Notes: generated by a model not told the origin, from the sequence alone. 64,000 bases of DNA from Streptomyces sp. ISL-87 (GCF_018614095.1 NZ_JAGGOY010000036.1:14932-78931); one strand, 5' to 3'. Positions 7,920 to 17,241 are shown, counted from the first letter of the stretch. Numbers and translations are program-made.

Positions 7920-8444
7920 CTACCCCAGGTCCAGCGTTGCCCGGTGGGCGCGCCAGCGGTCCAGCAGGCCGAGCATTTCGTGTTGCAGGAACTCGAAGAA
8001 CGCCGCCGTCTCAGCGATCCGCGCACCCGCCGGGGAGTCGGGGCCCAGGCTGGCCGCGCCCTCCCGGAGCGTCTTTTCCCACAGGGTCAGGACCTGGTCC
8101 CGGCGCGTGAAGGTCTCGTACCAGAGTTCGTTGTGCAGGACGTAGCGGTCCCGCCGGGACCCCGGCTCGCGCTCGCGGCTGACCATGTTGACCTGGGTCA
8201 GGTACGAGACCGCCCCCGACACCGCCGCCGGACTGATCCGCAGCGCCTCGCCCAGCTCGGCCGACGTCATCGCGGCGCCGTCGCTGGCGAGCAGCTGCGC
8301 GAAGACCCGGGCCGCCATGCGCTGCATGCCCGCCTCGGTCAGCTGCGCGGCGAACCGCTCCACGAAGCGGGAGACCGCACTTTCATCCCGTACCGCGTCC
8401 CGCGCGTCCTCCTGGGCGTCCCGCGCGTCGTCCCGTACATCCAT
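7920..8444 (-). CDS. GbsR/MarR-family transcriptional regulator
   Basis: The product has 174 residues from ATG 8444, with ggaggg about 10 bases upstream. A winged helix-turn-helix lies at about residues 35-100 (MAARVFAQLLASDGAAMTSAELGEALRISPAAVSGAVSYL, then a wing ending RRDRYVLHNELWYETF). A C-terminal helical dimerisation part follows (ETAAFFEFLQHEMLGLLDRW). The Asp/Arg/Ala-rich first 20 residues are low complexity. It is divergent from an ABC exporter, with a 16-bp palindrome between the two genes. I infer that it represses the exporter, and probably itself, and responds to the exported compound. Confidence 0.85.
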   Translation of the reverse strand: MDVRDDARDAQEDARDAVRDESAVSRFVERFAAQLTEAGMQRMAARVFAQLLASDGAAMTSAELGEALRISPAAVSGAVSYLTQVNMVSREREPGSRRDRYVLHNELWYETFTRRDQVLTLWEKTLREGAASLGPDSPAGARIAETAAFFEFLQHEMLGLLDRWRAHRATLDLG

Positions 8445-8483
8445 GTCGTCAGCCACCCTCCAGACTTTACGCGATTCCCTATC

Positions 8484-8499
8484 TTCACAAGTTTGTGAA
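8484..8499. promoter_or_regulatory. Candidate operator TTCACAA-gt-TTGTGAA
   Basis: A perfect 7+2+7 inverted repeat in AT-rich sequence between the divergent GbsR/MarR gene and the ABC exporter. It is 20 bases before the exporter start, a typical position for MarR-family autoregulation. Confidence 0.75.
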
Positions 8500-8519
8500 A
8501 GTAGCGTACGTTCAGAAGC

Positions 8520-9461
8520 ATGACGAAGGCAATAGGCGTCGCCGGACTCCACAAATCGTTCGGCCGCACCCACGCACTGGACGGACTCGACCTCTCGGTC
8601 ACGACCGGCGAGGTCCACGGCTTCCTCGGGCCCAACGGCTCCGGCAAGTCCACTACCATCCGGGTCCTCCTCGGTCTGCTGCGCGCCGACTCCGGCGCCG
8701 CCGAGCTGCTCGGCGGCGACCCCTGGGCCGACGCCGTCGAGCTCCACCGCCGCGTCGCCTACGTGCCCGGAGACGTCACCCTGTGGCGCAACCTCTCCGG
8801 CGGGGAGGTCATCGACCTCTACGGGCGGCTCCGCGGCGGCCTCGACCGCACCCGCCGGGCCGAGCTGATCGAGCGGTACGAACTCGACCCGACCAAGAAG
8901 GGGCGTACGTACTCCAAGGGCAACCGGCAGAAGGTCGCCCTCGTCGCCGCCTTCGCGTCCGACGTCGAGCTGCTCGTCCTCGACGAGCCCACCTCGGGCC
9001 TCGACCCCCTCATGGAGGAGGTCTTCCAGAGCTGCGTCGCCGAGGCCCGCGCCGCCGGCCGCACCATCCTCCTCAGCTCGCACATCCTGAGCGAGGTCGA
9101 AGCCCTCTGCGACCGCGTCAGCATCATCCGCAACGGCCGCACCGTGGAGACCGGCAGCCTCACCGAACTCCGCCACCTCACCCGTACCTCCATCAGCGCC
9201 GAGCTCGCCGGGCCGCCGAACGGCATCGCCCACCTGCCGGGCGTGCACGACGTGGAGGTGGAGGGGCTGAAGGTCCGACTCCAGGCGGACACCGACAAGC
9301 TGGACGCCGTACTGAGCTCCCTCGTCGCGTCGGGCGTGCGCTCGCTGACCTCGACCCCGCCGACCCTCGAAGAGCTCTTCCTCCGCCATTACGCGGACGG
9401 CGCCGACGCTGACGCCGCCACCGGAACCGGTACCGGAACCCAGGCAGGCGCATCGCGATGA
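8520..9461 (+). CDS. ABC exporter ATP-binding protein
   Basis: The 313-residue protein has Walker [10 protein letters not shown], Walker B LLVLDEP, a D-loop and the H-loop His in [10 protein letters not shown]. The signature is YSKGNRQK, as in DrrA-type drug exporters, instead of the canonical LSGGQ. The C-terminal ~90 residues are a regulatory extension ([20 protein letters not shown]) ending in Ala/Gly/Thr repeats. It is translationally coupled to the permease by a 4-base overlap. Probable role: ATP hydrolysis for efflux of a lipophilic drug or antibiotic, controlled by the adjacent GbsR/MarR regulator. Confidence 0.93.
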   Translation: MTKAIGVAGLHKSFGRTHALDGLDLSVTTGEVHGFLGPNGSGKSTTIRVLLGLLRADSGAAELLGGDPWADAVELHRRVAYVPGDVTLWRNLSGGEVIDLYGRLRGGLDRTRRAELIERYELDPTKKGRTYSKGNRQKVALVAAFASDVELLVLDEPTSGLDPLMEEVFQSCVAEARAAGRTILLSSHILSEVEALCDRVSIIRNGRTVETGSLTELRHLTRTSISAELAGPPNGIAHLPGVHDVEVEGLKVRLQADTDKLDAVLSSLVASGVRSLTSTPPTLEELFLRHYADGADADAATGTGTGTQAGASR

Positions 9462-11041
9462 AGAACCAACTGGCCGGAACCGGCGCCCTGCTGCGCCTCG
9501 CCCTGCGTCGTGACCGCGTCATGATGCCGGTCTGGATCGTGGTCGTGGCGATGATGGTGCTCAGCCTGCCCGCCTCGCTGGAGTCGGTGTACGGCACGCC
9601 CGCCGAACGGGGCCGCCTGCTCGCCACGATGAACACCAACGGCTCGCTGCGCGCCCTGTACGGCCCGGTCTTCGGGGACTCGACCGGCGCCCTGACCGCA
9701 TGGCGCGGCGGGATCTTCGCCGGGCTGCTCGCCGGGATCATGAGCCTGGTCATCGTGGTCCGGCACACCCGCGAAGAGGAGGAGACGGGCCGTCAGGAAC
9801 TCCTCTCCGCTGCCATGGTGGGCCGCCGGGCCCCGCTGACCGCGGCCCTGCTCGCCGCCCTGACCGCCAACGCGCTGGCCGCCCTCCTCATCACCGGCGG
9901 CCTGGCCGGGCGCGGCACCGTCGGCGCGGCGGCCCTCGGCCTCGGCATCGGCGCCACCGGCATGCTGTTCGCGTCCCTGGCCGCGATCGCCGCTCAGCTC
10001 ACCGAGAGCGCGCGGCTCGCGAAGGGGCTCACGGGAGCACTGATCGGCGCGGCCTTCACGCTGCGCGCCGCCGGTGACGCGGGCTCGACCGGGGGTGCCT
10101 CCACCCTGACCTGGGTGTCGCCGCTGGGCTGGCTGGAGCACGTACGGGCCTTCGCGGACGAACGCTGGTGGGTGCTGGGCCTGTTCGCCGCGGCCGTGGC
10201 GGCGCAGGTGGCGGCCGCGTACGAGCTGGCCGGGCGGCGGGACGTGGGCATGAGCTTCCTGCCGGCCCGCCCCGGCCCGGCGGAGGGCCGGCTCGGCACG
10301 GCCGGGGCGCTCGCCTGGCGGCTCCAGCGCGGCAGCCTGGCCGGCTGGAGCCTTGGATTCCTCGCCGCGGGTCTGACCTTCGGCGGGATGACGGACGGCG
10401 CCACCGAGCTGGTCGGCGACAACGAGAAGACCCGCGAGATCATCGAGCGGATGGGCGGGCAGAGCGGGCTCGCGGACGCCTTCCTCGCCACCATGGCCGG
10501 GATGCTCGGCATGATCGCCGCCTTGTACATCGTCTCGGCGGTGCTGCGGCTGAGCGGCGAGGAATCGGGGCAGCGCGCGGAGCCCCTCCTCGCGAACGCG
10601 GTGGGCCGGCTCCAGTGGGCGGGCGGCCATCTGGCCGTCGCCTTCGGCGGCTCGACGCTCATCCTGCTGGTGGCGGGGCTCGGCCTCGGCATCGGGCACG
10701 GCCAGTCCGCCGGGGGCACCGCCGCGGCGATCGGCGCCACCCTCGCGCAGCTCCCCGCGGTGTGGGTGATCGGCGCGCTGGCGGCGCTCCTGCACGGCGC
10801 GGCGCCGAGGTTCGCGGTGGCCGCCTGGGCGGTGGCCGGGACCGCGCTGGTCCTGGGCTGGATCGGCCCGGCGCTGAACCTCCCACAGGCGGTCATGAAC
10901 CTCTCGCCCTTCGCCCACCTGCCCAAGCTGCCGGGCGCCGAGTCCCTGGCGTGGGCCCCGATGGCGACCCTCACCGTCCTGGCGGCGGCCCTGCTGGGGG
11001 CGGGCCTGACCGCAATGCGCCGCCGGGACCTGGCCGTGTAG
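9458..11041 (+). CDS. ABC exporter permease
   Basis: The 527-residue integral membrane protein begins [20 protein letters not shown] and has about twelve hydrophobic segments in two halves (for example [20 protein letters not shown] and [18 protein letters not shown]). It matches the permeases often annotated as exporters of polyketide antibiotics. It pairs with the preceding ATPase through an ATGA overlap. The stop codon is part of a 15-bp unit repeated three times (11027-11070), and the next gene converges on it. Confidence 0.9.
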   Translation: MKNQLAGTGALLRLALRRDRVMMPVWIVVVAMMVLSLPASLESVYGTPAERGRLLATMNTNGSLRALYGPVFGDSTGALTAWRGGIFAGLLAGIMSLVIVVRHTREEEETGRQELLSAAMVGRRAPLTAALLAALTANALAALLITGGLAGRGTVGAAALGLGIGATGMLFASLAAIAAQLTESARLAKGLTGALIGAAFTLRAAGDAGSTGGASTLTWVSPLGWLEHVRAFADERWWVLGLFAAAVAAQVAAAYELAGRRDVGMSFLPARPGPAEGRLGTAGALAWRLQRGSLAGWSLGFLAAGLTFGGMTDGATELVGDNEKTREIIERMGGQSGLADAFLATMAGMLGMIAALYIVSAVLRLSGEESGQRAEPLLANAVGRLQWAGGHLAVAFGGSTLILLVAGLGLGIGHGQSAGGTAAAIGATLAQLPAVWVIGALAALLHGAAPRFAVAAWAVAGTALVLGWIGPALNLPQAVMNLSPFAHLPKLPGAESLAWAPMATLTVLAAALLGAGLTAMRRRDLAV

Positions 11042-11070
11042 AACCTGGCCGTGTAGAACCTGGCCGTCTA
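11027..11070 (+). repeat. Triplicated stop-codon region
   Basis: Units gacctggccgtgta, gaacctggccgtgta and gaacctggccgtcta stand head to tail. The first junction carries the permease stop. The last contains the stop of the convergent P450 gene on the other strand. Confidence 0.85.
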
Positions 11071-12270
11071 AAACTCCACGAGCAACTCGGTCAGCCCCCG
11101 GATGACATACCCGTCCCGCCACTGCGGCTCCCGTACGAGCCGCAGTGGCGGGACTCCGTCTGCCAGCAGCGCCCCGAACGAGGCCGTCAGCTCCTGCCGG
11201 GCGAGAGGCGCCCCCAGGCAGTAGTGGATCCCGGCCCCGAAGGCCAGATGCGGATTGTCGGCCCGTACGAGGTCCAGCTCATCGGGGTCCTCGAAGCGCG
11301 CGGGGTCCCGGTTCGCGGACCCGAAGAGCAGCGCGACCTCGGCCCCACGCTCAATCGTGGTGTCCCCGACCTGGATGTCGTCGAGCACCCAGCGCTCGAA
11401 CATCTGGAGCGGTGTGTCGTACCGCATGAGTTCATCCACAGCTGTGGACAAGTTTTCGGGATTCCGGCGGAGGGCCGCCAGCTGCCCGGGATTCCGGAAC
11501 AGCGCCCACCACCCGTTGACCGTCGTATTGACGGTCGCCTCGTGCCCGGCGTTGAGCAGGAGCACGCAGGTGGAGATCATCTCCTGCTCGCTGAGCTTCC
11601 CCTCCTCGTCGTGAGCGGCGATCAGCCCGGAGATCAAATCCGTGCCGGGCTGCTTGCGCCGCTGGTCGATGAGCGCCCGCAAGTAGTCGCTGAACTCCAC
11701 GCTCGCCCGTACGGCCCTGCGCGCGGTCTCCTCGTCCGGCCGGAGCTCGAACATCCCGCAGATGTCCGCCGACCAGGGCCGCAACAGCCCCCGGTCCGCC
11801 TCCGGCACCCCCAGCAGCTTGGCGATCACCGCCACCGGCAGCGGCTCGGCGACGGCGGTCAGCAGGTCCCCGCCGCCGTCGGCCAGCAGCCGCCCCGCGA
11901 GCTCCCGGGCCAACCGGTGCACGGCGGGCGCGAGCCGCTCCACGGTCCGCGGGGTGAACGCCTTGGCCACCAGCCGCCGCACCCGCCCGTGCGCGGGGTC
12001 CTCGAGGTCCAGCAGGCCGTTCCCGTTGAGCACATGGAACGGCTCGTGCTCGGCCGGGGGCGCCTCGCGCCCGAACTCCTCGTGTGTGAACCGGTGCAGG
12101 TAGGTCCGCCCCAGCCGCCGGTCACGGAGCAGCGCGCTCACATCGGCGTAGTGCGGCACCAGCCACTGTCCGGTCGCCTCCGACCACACGGCCCGCCCCT
12201 GCTCCCGCAACTCCCGGTAGGCGGGGTACGGATCGGCGACAAACGCGGCATCCCACGGATCAAATCCCAT
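11068..12270 (-). CDS. Cytochrome P450
   Basis: The 400-residue protein has the usual bacterial P450 length. The I-helix oxygen-binding motif is AGHEATVN. The K-helix ExxR is in ELMRYDTP. The heme pocket reads FGAGIHYCLGAPLARQEL, with the Cys as the axial thiolate ligand. It is a cytosolic monooxygenase that needs ferredoxin and a reductase; neither gene is adjacent, and the substrate cannot be read from sequence. It converges on the ABC exporter. Near its 3' end the coding sequence contains a perfect 16-bp inverted repeat (11114-11153). Confidence 0.96.
   Translation of the reverse strand: MGFDPWDAAFVADPYPAYRELREQGRAVWSEATGQWLVPHYADVSALLRDRRLGRTYLHRFTHEEFGREAPPAEHEPFHVLNGNGLLDLEDPAHGRVRRLVAKAFTPRTVERLAPAVHRLARELAGRLLADGGGDLLTAVAEPLPVAVIAKLLGVPEADRGLLRPWSADICGMFELRPDEETARRAVRASVEFSDYLRALIDQRRKQPGTDLISGLIAAHDEEGKLSEQEMISTCVLLLNAGHEATVNTTVNGWWALFRNPGQLAALRRNPENLSTAVDELMRYDTPLQMFERWVLDDIQVGDTTIERGAEVALLFGSANRDPARFEDPDELDLVRADNPHLAFGAGIHYCLGAPLARQELTASFGALLADGVPPLRLVREPQWRDGYVIRGLTELLVEF
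11114..11153. terminator. Perfect hairpin inside the 3' coding end of the P450 gene
   Basis: Sixteen bases (11114-11129) pair exactly with 11138-11153 across an 8-base loop. The position suits termination of the exporter operon transcribed from the other strand. In P450 mRNA it is translated sequence (LRLVREPQWRDG). Confidence 0.7.
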
Positions 12271-12333
12271 CCCCGCACCCTAGGCCTCCGGCACGCCGGG
12301 GAGGGGAATCCCCGGCGGCGCCCACGGCTCCGG

Positions 12334-12386
12334 CGCCACCGATGCTCCAGGGCCACCGATGCACCAGGGCCAGCGATGCCACCGGG
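12334..12386 (+). repeat. Short tandem repeats ccaccgatgcNccaggg
   Basis: Three degenerate units (ccaccgatgctccagggc, caccgatgcaccagggc, cagcgatgccaccgggg) lie between the P450 gene and the two-component remnant. Confidence 0.6.
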
Positions 12387-12428
12387 GTCACCGGGCCGCG
12401 GCGTCGCCTTCGGCGCTCCCCGGCGCCA

Positions 12429-12865
12429 CTACGCCGGTGTCACCAGCCGGGTCTCGTAGGCGAAAACCGCCGCCTGCGTGCGGTCCCGACGGCGAGCACC
12501 AGCGTCATCGCCACCGCCGCCCACCACGCGGCGATCGGCCGGACCAGGGTCATCAGCACCGGAACCGCGGCCATCAGCCCCGACGTGAGCTGGCCCAGAT
12601 CGTCGAAGAAGGAGTACTGGGTGGCGGCCGTGACGAACACGATGAAGGCAGCCAGAGCCCCCACCAGCGCATGCCGGCTCCACATCGCATGCCGGCGTAT
12701 CCCCTCGGGGAGAAACCGGGCCAACGGGCCGGCAGTACCGACCGGCGCCAGCGGGCGGTAGGCGAAGGCATCGGTGATGAGGTCACGGCGCAAGGTCTCA
12801 AGCAACCCTGACGCCATTTTGAATTCCGGTGTCCGGGCTGTCCCCCCGGTGGTCGTCTCGCTCAC
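12429..12865 (-). pseudogene. Deletion fusion: sensor kinase N-terminus joined to response regulator C-terminus
   Basis: From GTG 12865 the frame encodes a sensor-kinase N-terminus of about 128 residues (KMASGLLETLRRDLITDAFA ... then membrane segments ALVGALAAFIVFVTAATQYS, LMAAVPVLMTLVRPIAAWW, AVAMTLVLAVG). At about 12480-12487 the sequence switches, out of frame, to DRTQAAVFAYETRLVTPA and a stop. That is the C-terminal end of a NarL-type response regulator, nearly identical to the end of the intact neighbour (RDRTQAAVFAYETGLIRP). The kinase core and the rest of the regulator are missing. A paralogous two-component system in tandem with the intact one apparently lost its middle in one deletion. 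Confidence 0.85.
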
Positions 12866-12953
12866 ATACAGAACGGTAGGCCCGGCCGGTTGTGGTCCGC
12901 GTCGCCGCTGATGGGGATATCCCAGGGTCCCTCTCAAGTACTACCCGGGGTTT

Positions 12954-13625
12954 TCAGTAGCCCGTCGGACGGATCAGGCCCGTCTCGTACGCGAACACCG
13001 CCGCCTGCGTACGGTCCCGCAGGCCCAGCTTCACCAGGATCCGGCCCACGTGGGTTTTCACCGTCTGCTCGGCCAGGACCAGATGCCCCGCGATCTCCGC
13101 GTTCGACAGGCCCTGGGCGATCAGCGACAGCACTTCAGTCTCACGCTCGGTCAGCTCGTCGATCCGCGCCTTCGAAGGCCCCCGCGGGGCCCCCAGCCGG
13201 GAGAACTCCGTGATCAGCCGCTTGGTGATGTTCGGCGCCAGCAGCGCCTCGCCGGCCGCCACCACCCGTACCGCCTCGGCGAGTTGGTCGGCCGACGCGT
13301 CCTTGAGGAGGAACCCGGAGGCCCCCGCGCGCAGCGCCTCGTACACGTACTCGTCGAGGTCGAAGGTGGTCAGCACCAGCACCTTCACGGAGGCGGCGGG
13401 GTCGCGGGTGATGACGGAGGTGGCCTCGATGCCGCCCATCCCCGGCATGCGGATGTCCATCAGGACCACGTCCGGCCCGAGTTCGGCGACCTTCGCGACG
13501 GCGTCCGCTCCGTCCACGGCCTGGCCGATCACCTCGATGTCGGGCTGGGCGTTGAGGAGCACGGTGAAGCCCTGCCGGACCATCATCTGGTCGTCGGCAA
13601 TCATCACCTTGATCGGGTCGCTCAA
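12954..13625 (-). CDS. NarL/FixJ response regulator
   Basis: The 223-residue protein has a receiver domain (IADDQMMVRQGF at the N-terminus, phospho-acceptor Asp57 in VVLMDIRMP, Lys in FLLKD). Its LuxR-type helix-turn-helix (ELTERETEVLSLIAQGLSNA, EQTVKTHVGRILVKLGLRDR) sits at about residues 155-215. It overlaps the 3' end of the sensor kinase by 4 bases, so the pair is co-translated. Phosphorylated regulator probably binds DNA as a dimer. Targets are unknown; the upstream acyltransferase and hydrolase in the same operon are candidates. Confidence 0.95.
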   Translation of the reverse strand: MSDPIKVMIADDQMMVRQGFTVLLNAQPDIEVIGQAVDGADAVAKVAELGPDVVLMDIRMPGMGGIEATSVITRDPAASVKVLVLTTFDLDEYVYEALRAGASGFLLKDASADQLAEAVRVVAAGEALLAPNITKRLITEFSRLGAPRGPSKARIDELTERETEVLSLIAQGLSNAEIAGHLVLAEQTVKTHVGRILVKLGLRDRTQAAVFAYETGLIRPTGY

Positions 13626-15001
13626 CGTTGCTTCTCCGTTTCGGGGGAGGACCCTCCGGGCGGATCCATGGGGAGTACGGCGCTCACTTCGTAACCACCG
13701 TCGGGGCGCGGGCCTGCGGCCAGCTCACCTCCCAGCATGCCTGCCCGCTCCCGCATTCCCAGCAGCCCGTGCCCCGCACCGTGGGACGGCGGGGCCGGAC
13801 GGGTCGGCACGCTGTTGGCGATGCACAGGTGCAGCTCGCGCGGCCCGTACGCGATGCCGACCTCCACCCGTGAACCGGGCGCGTGGCGAAGACAGTTGCT
13901 CAGCGCCTCCTGCACGATCCGGTACGCGGTGAGTTCGACGCCCGGTGTCAGCGGACGCCGGATGCCGGCGATCTCGGTGGTGACCTCCAGCCCGGCCCCG
14001 CGCACATTGTCCACGAGGCCGTCCAGCTCGGCGAGGGTGGGCTGGGGGTGGTGCGGATTCGCCGGATCGTCGGGCTGCTCGGAACGCAGCACGCCCAGGA
14101 CGCGGCGCAGTTCGGTCAGGGCCTCCAGCGCGTTCTGCCGGATGCCCGCCAGGTTCTCCTTGAGTTCCTCGGACGGGTTCTCCACCAGATGCGGGGCGAC
14201 CTGCGCCTGGATGGAGATCACCGACATGTGGTGCGCGACGACGTCGTGCAGCTCGCGGGCGATCCGGCTGCGCTCCTCCAGCAGGGTCCGCCGGGCCCGC
14301 TCCTCTTCGGTGAGCGTCTCCTGCTCGACGAGCTTGCCGCGGGCCAGGCGGGTGGCGCGCAGTGCGTACCCGAGGAGGCCGACGAGGCCGAAGAGGAGGG
14401 CCGCTGGGAGAACGGTGCTCGCACTGTGCTCCGGCTTGAGGAGCGTCTCGGCCAGTCCGGTGAGGGCGAGGGAGCCGCCGACGACCGCGACCGTCACCCG
14501 GGGCGGCACCCGCAGGGCGACCAGCAGCAGCACAGGGGCGAAGCCGAAGATCCCGGCCGGCATCCAGGGCCAGGTCTGATCGGGGCCCACGTGATCGCGG
14601 ATCGCCCAGGCGACCAGCCCGGCCGCCGTCAGGCCGAGCCACCAGGCGGGGATCGGACGGAACATCCCTAGCGCGATCGAGGCTCCGACCAGGATCGACA
14701 CCACCACGGGTATGCCGCCGGTGACTTTGTAGTTGTCGTCGAACTGCAGGTTCGTCAGGAAGCCGAAGAAGAGCGCGAGATAGCCGACGGCGACATGCGG
14801 CAGCCAGGCCAGCCAGCGCGGCCGCGTCATCCGGGGCAGCGGGTCCCGCCGGAGGGTAAGCAGCTCCAGCCCGAGGGCCCGCCAGGCAGAATGGCCGCGG
14901 TCGGGGGTGGCGCTCGCAGGCAGGGCCGGGGCAGGGGCCGGACCTCCGGCTACGGGCACGCTCTGATCGTTCTGCTGATTCACGTCGTCCAGCCTAGGCA
15001 T
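13622..15001 (-). CDS. Sensor histidine kinase (NarX/DesK type)
   Basis: The 459-residue protein has an N-terminal membrane domain of about five or six segments (residues ~65-215). Then comes the HisKA_3 dimerisation box ARELHDVVAHH with phospho-accepting His252, and a C-terminal ATPase domain ending GHGLLGMRERAGMLGG. Start ATG 15001 has aaggag six bases upstream and overlaps the end of the acyltransferase by 8 bases. Kinase and regulator form one unit transcribed behind the acyltransferase and hydrolase genes. It probably senses an envelope or membrane signal, since no extracellular sensor domain is visible. Confidence 0.95.
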   Translation of the reverse strand: MPRLDDVNQQNDQSVPVAGGPAPAPALPASATPDRGHSAWRALGLELLTLRRDPLPRMTRPRWLAWLPHVAVGYLALFFGFLTNLQFDDNYKVTGGIPVVVSILVGASIALGMFRPIPAWWLGLTAAGLVAWAIRDHVGPDQTWPWMPAGIFGFAPVLLLVALRVPPRVTVAVVGGSLALTGLAETLLKPEHSASTVLPAALLFGLVGLLGYALRATRLARGKLVEQETLTEEERARRTLLEERSRIARELHDVVAHHMSVISIQAQVAPHLVENPSEELKENLAGIRQNALEALTELRRVLGVLRSEQPDDPANPHHPQPTLAELDGLVDNVRGAGLEVTTEIAGIRRPLTPGVELTAYRIVQEALSNCLRHAPGSRVEVGIAYGPRELHLCIANSVPTRPAPPSHGAGHGLLGMRERAGMLGGELAAGPRPDGGYEVSAVLPMDPPGGSSPETEKQR

Positions 15002-16196
15002 GGGTGATCTCCTTGGCGGGGGCCGCCTCGGTGTGGGAGCGGGCGGTGATACGGGTGGTGCGGGCGGACTTCGGGCGCCGGCCGCCCTGTTCGTGGATAC
15101 GGAACGCGGCCCAGCACACCGCCAGCGCGGCAGCGAACACGGGCAGCCACAGCAGGCGGGCCGCTATCCACTCCGGGGAGTCGGGCACGGTGTGCAGACC
15201 GGGCAGGTCGACCGAGGCCAGCAGCCCGAGGGCGGTGACGGCCATCATCGCGGTCTGGTGCCAGAGGAAGATCGTCATGGCGGACACGTTCACCAGGGCC
15301 ACCTTCGCCCAGGCTCGTGGCCGCCGCATGGCCCGGGCCAGCGGTTCGCGCAGCAGCAGGGCCAGCCCGCACTGGGCCGCGCCGAACGCCACCGCGGCCA
15401 GCGTCGGCGGGTTCAGGTTCGATATCCGGGCCCCGGGGACGCCCACCATGGACGCCGGGTATTCGCCCCAGAGGATCAGCGCGGCGGTGGCGACAGCGCC
15501 CGCGCCGAGCAGGAGTGCGGCCGGGGTGCGCCGGGCGAACACGCCTCGGGACCAGGCGGCCCCGAGGGAGTACGGGACGAGCCAGCCGGCGGCCACATTG
15601 ACCCAGCCGATCCACTCGGGCCCGCCGAAGCCGAACCGCCAGACGTCCACACCCGCCACCACGGCCAGTGGCCACAGCGGGGACAGACGCGCCACCAGCG
15701 GGGTGGCCGCGGTCAGCGCGGTGAACACCAGGAGGAACCACAGCGGGGACAGGACCAGCCTGAGCAGGGTCTGGACCGTGTTCAGCTCCGCCCCGCCGAG
15801 CAGCATCCCGCCCGCCGCGACGGCCCACAGGGTGAGCACCGCGGCGACCGGGCGGAACAGCCGGCTCAGCCGCTGAACGACCCAGGTGCGGTACGACCCC
15901 CCGCGCGCCAGCGCCGACTCGTGGCTCCGGGCCGCGACATGGCCGCCGACCAGGAAGAAGACGGACAGGGTCTGGAACACCCAGGTGACCGGGGCGAGCC
16001 GGCTCATGTGGGCCAGCGGGCTGGTGGTGCTCAGGCCGCCGTCGGCGGTGGTCAGCGCGGTGACCAGCCAGTGGCCCAGCACCACCCCGAGGACTGCGAG
16101 GGCCCGCAGCGCGTCCACGGAACGGTCCCGGTCGGCCGGTGTCCCGGCGTCTATCCGGTCCGCGAGGGCGGCCCAGCGGGCGCGGAGCCTAGGCAT
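14994..16196 (-). CDS. Acyltransferase family 3 membrane protein
   Basis: The 400-residue protein has about ten membrane segments and the family signature at its N-terminus: RDRSVDALRALAVLGVVLGHWLV with the catalytic His, followed by FFLVGGHVAARS. It probably O-acylates a cell-envelope or secreted molecule. It overlaps the upstream hydrolase and the downstream histidine kinase by 8 bases each. Both junctions have the same sequence around the start, cccATGCCTAGGct, where TAG closes the preceding gene. This suggests tight translational coupling of all four genes. Confidence 0.9.
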   Translation of the reverse strand: MPRLRARWAALADRIDAGTPADRDRSVDALRALAVLGVVLGHWLVTALTTADGGLSTTSPLAHMSRLAPVTWVFQTLSVFFLVGGHVAARSHESALARGGSYRTWVVQRLSRLFRPVAAVLTLWAVAAGGMLLGGAELNTVQTLLRLVLSPLWFLLVFTALTAATPLVARLSPLWPLAVVAGVDVWRFGFGGPEWIGWVNVAAGWLVPYSLGAAWSRGVFARRTPAALLLGAGAVATAALILWGEYPASMVGVPGARISNLNPPTLAAVAFGAAQCGLALLLREPLARAMRRPRAWAKVALVNVSAMTIFLWHQTAMMAVTALGLLASVDLPGLHTVPDSPEWIAARLLWLPVFAAALAVCWAAFRIHEQGGRRPKSARTTRITARSHTEAAPAKEITHA

Positions 16197-17241
16197 GGGA
16201 TGCCTCCGGGGTGGGGGTGGTCGCGGTGGGTGTGGGGGCGGTGGCGGGCGTGGTGGTGGCGGTGCCGGCGGTGGGGGCGGCGGTGCCGGTGGGGGTGCCG
16301 GCGGTGGCGGTGGTGCCGAGGGCGATGTGGGCCAGGTTGTTCAGGGACTCGGTGCCGGGCTTTAGGTAGTCGCTGTGGCCAGCGGCGCCGGCGCCGAACG
16401 CCTGGGCGCCGAAAGCGGGATCCACTGGGTCGGTGCCGAAGCCGATCCCGGCCAGCCGGACGTGCGGGATGTTCCCGATCCAGTCGCCGCTGCCTCGCCC
16501 CGCCCACACGCGGGCGCCGGTCGGCAGGTCACGGGCGGAGCCGGCCCCGGTGCCCGGGCTGCCGAACAGGGCTATGTCGGTGACCTTGGGCCCGGTCGGG
16601 GTCCGGGCGCAGACCACGGAACCGTAGGAGTGGCAGAAGAGGGAGAGCCGGGCATCGGGCGGGGTGAAGTCCTGCAACTGCGTGAGGAAGGGCGACAGTT
16701 GGGCAGCGGCCTCGTCGGCGCGGTCGGTGGTCAGGACAGTCGAGCTGACCGTGCCGGGGGTGTCGTACCCGAGCCAGGCGACCACGGCGGAGCGCGCATG
16801 CTCGGCCTGGAGGCGCTGCTGAAGGGCGACAGCCCCGGCACGGAACCTTTGGTAGGTGTCCAGGGTCGTGTCGGACCCGGGCACCAGGACCGTGACCCGG
16901 TCGGCGGTTTCCACGTCACCGAACACCTCGACGGCGCGGCCTTTGCCGCGGCCGTCGAAGGCGAGGAACTGCGGTGCCGCCGGGGCCCCGGCCGTGCCTG
17001 CCGCCATCGCCCGCAGCTTCTCGGCCCGGCCCGTGCGGCCGGCGTCTTGCGCCATGCGTGCCGCCTCGCCGAGGGCCGCGCGGTTGGCGGTGTAACGGGC
17101 CTGGGGGTCGGTGTGCGCCGCGAAGGGCGCGGGAGCAGGGGCGGGGATGTTGGGGGAGGCGGCGGCGGATACGGGGAACACGACGGCTGCGCCTACGAGG
17201 CTGGCCAGCAGGGTGCGGTGCAGGCGGCGGCCACGGGTCAT
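16189..17241 (-). CDS. Secreted alpha/beta hydrolase (DUF1023-like)
   Basis: The 350-residue protein has a signal peptide (RGRRLHRTLLASLVGAAVVF ... SAAASP), then an alpha/beta hydrolase domain with nucleophile motif CHSYGSV and the upstream phrase VTVLVPGSDTTLDT, as in actinobacterial DUF1023 hydrolases. The last ~45 residues are Thr/Ala/Pro repeats (TAGTPTGTAAPTAGTATTTP) encoded by a ggtggcggtg-type microsatellite, perhaps a wall-spanning or flexible tail. It is the first gene of the hydrolase-acyltransferase-kinase-regulator operon. Substrate unknown; esterase or lipase activity is likely. Confidence 0.85.
   Translation of the reverse strand: MTRGRRLHRTLLASLVGAAVVFPVSAAASPNIPAPAPAPFAAHTDPQARYTANRAALGEAARMAQDAGRTGRAEKLRAMAAGTAGAPAAPQFLAFDGRGKGRAVEVFGDVETADRVTVLVPGSDTTLDTYQRFRAGAVALQQRLQAEHARSAVVAWLGYDTPGTVSSTVLTTDRADEAAAQLSPFLTQLQDFTPPDARLSLFCHSYGSVVCARTPTGPKVTDIALFGSPGTGAGSARDLPTGARVWAGRGSGDWIGNIPHVRLAGIGFGTDPVDPAFGAQAFGAGAAGHSDYLKPGTESLNNLAHIALGTTATAGTPTGTAAPTAGTATTTPATAPTPTATTPTPEASHA

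Noticed and set aside
10168..12459. Very long plus-strand open frame (about 760 codons) over the permease and P450
   Set aside because: The frame is Arg/Pro/Gly-rich and lies antisense or out of frame to two well-supported genes; typical high-GC shadow.
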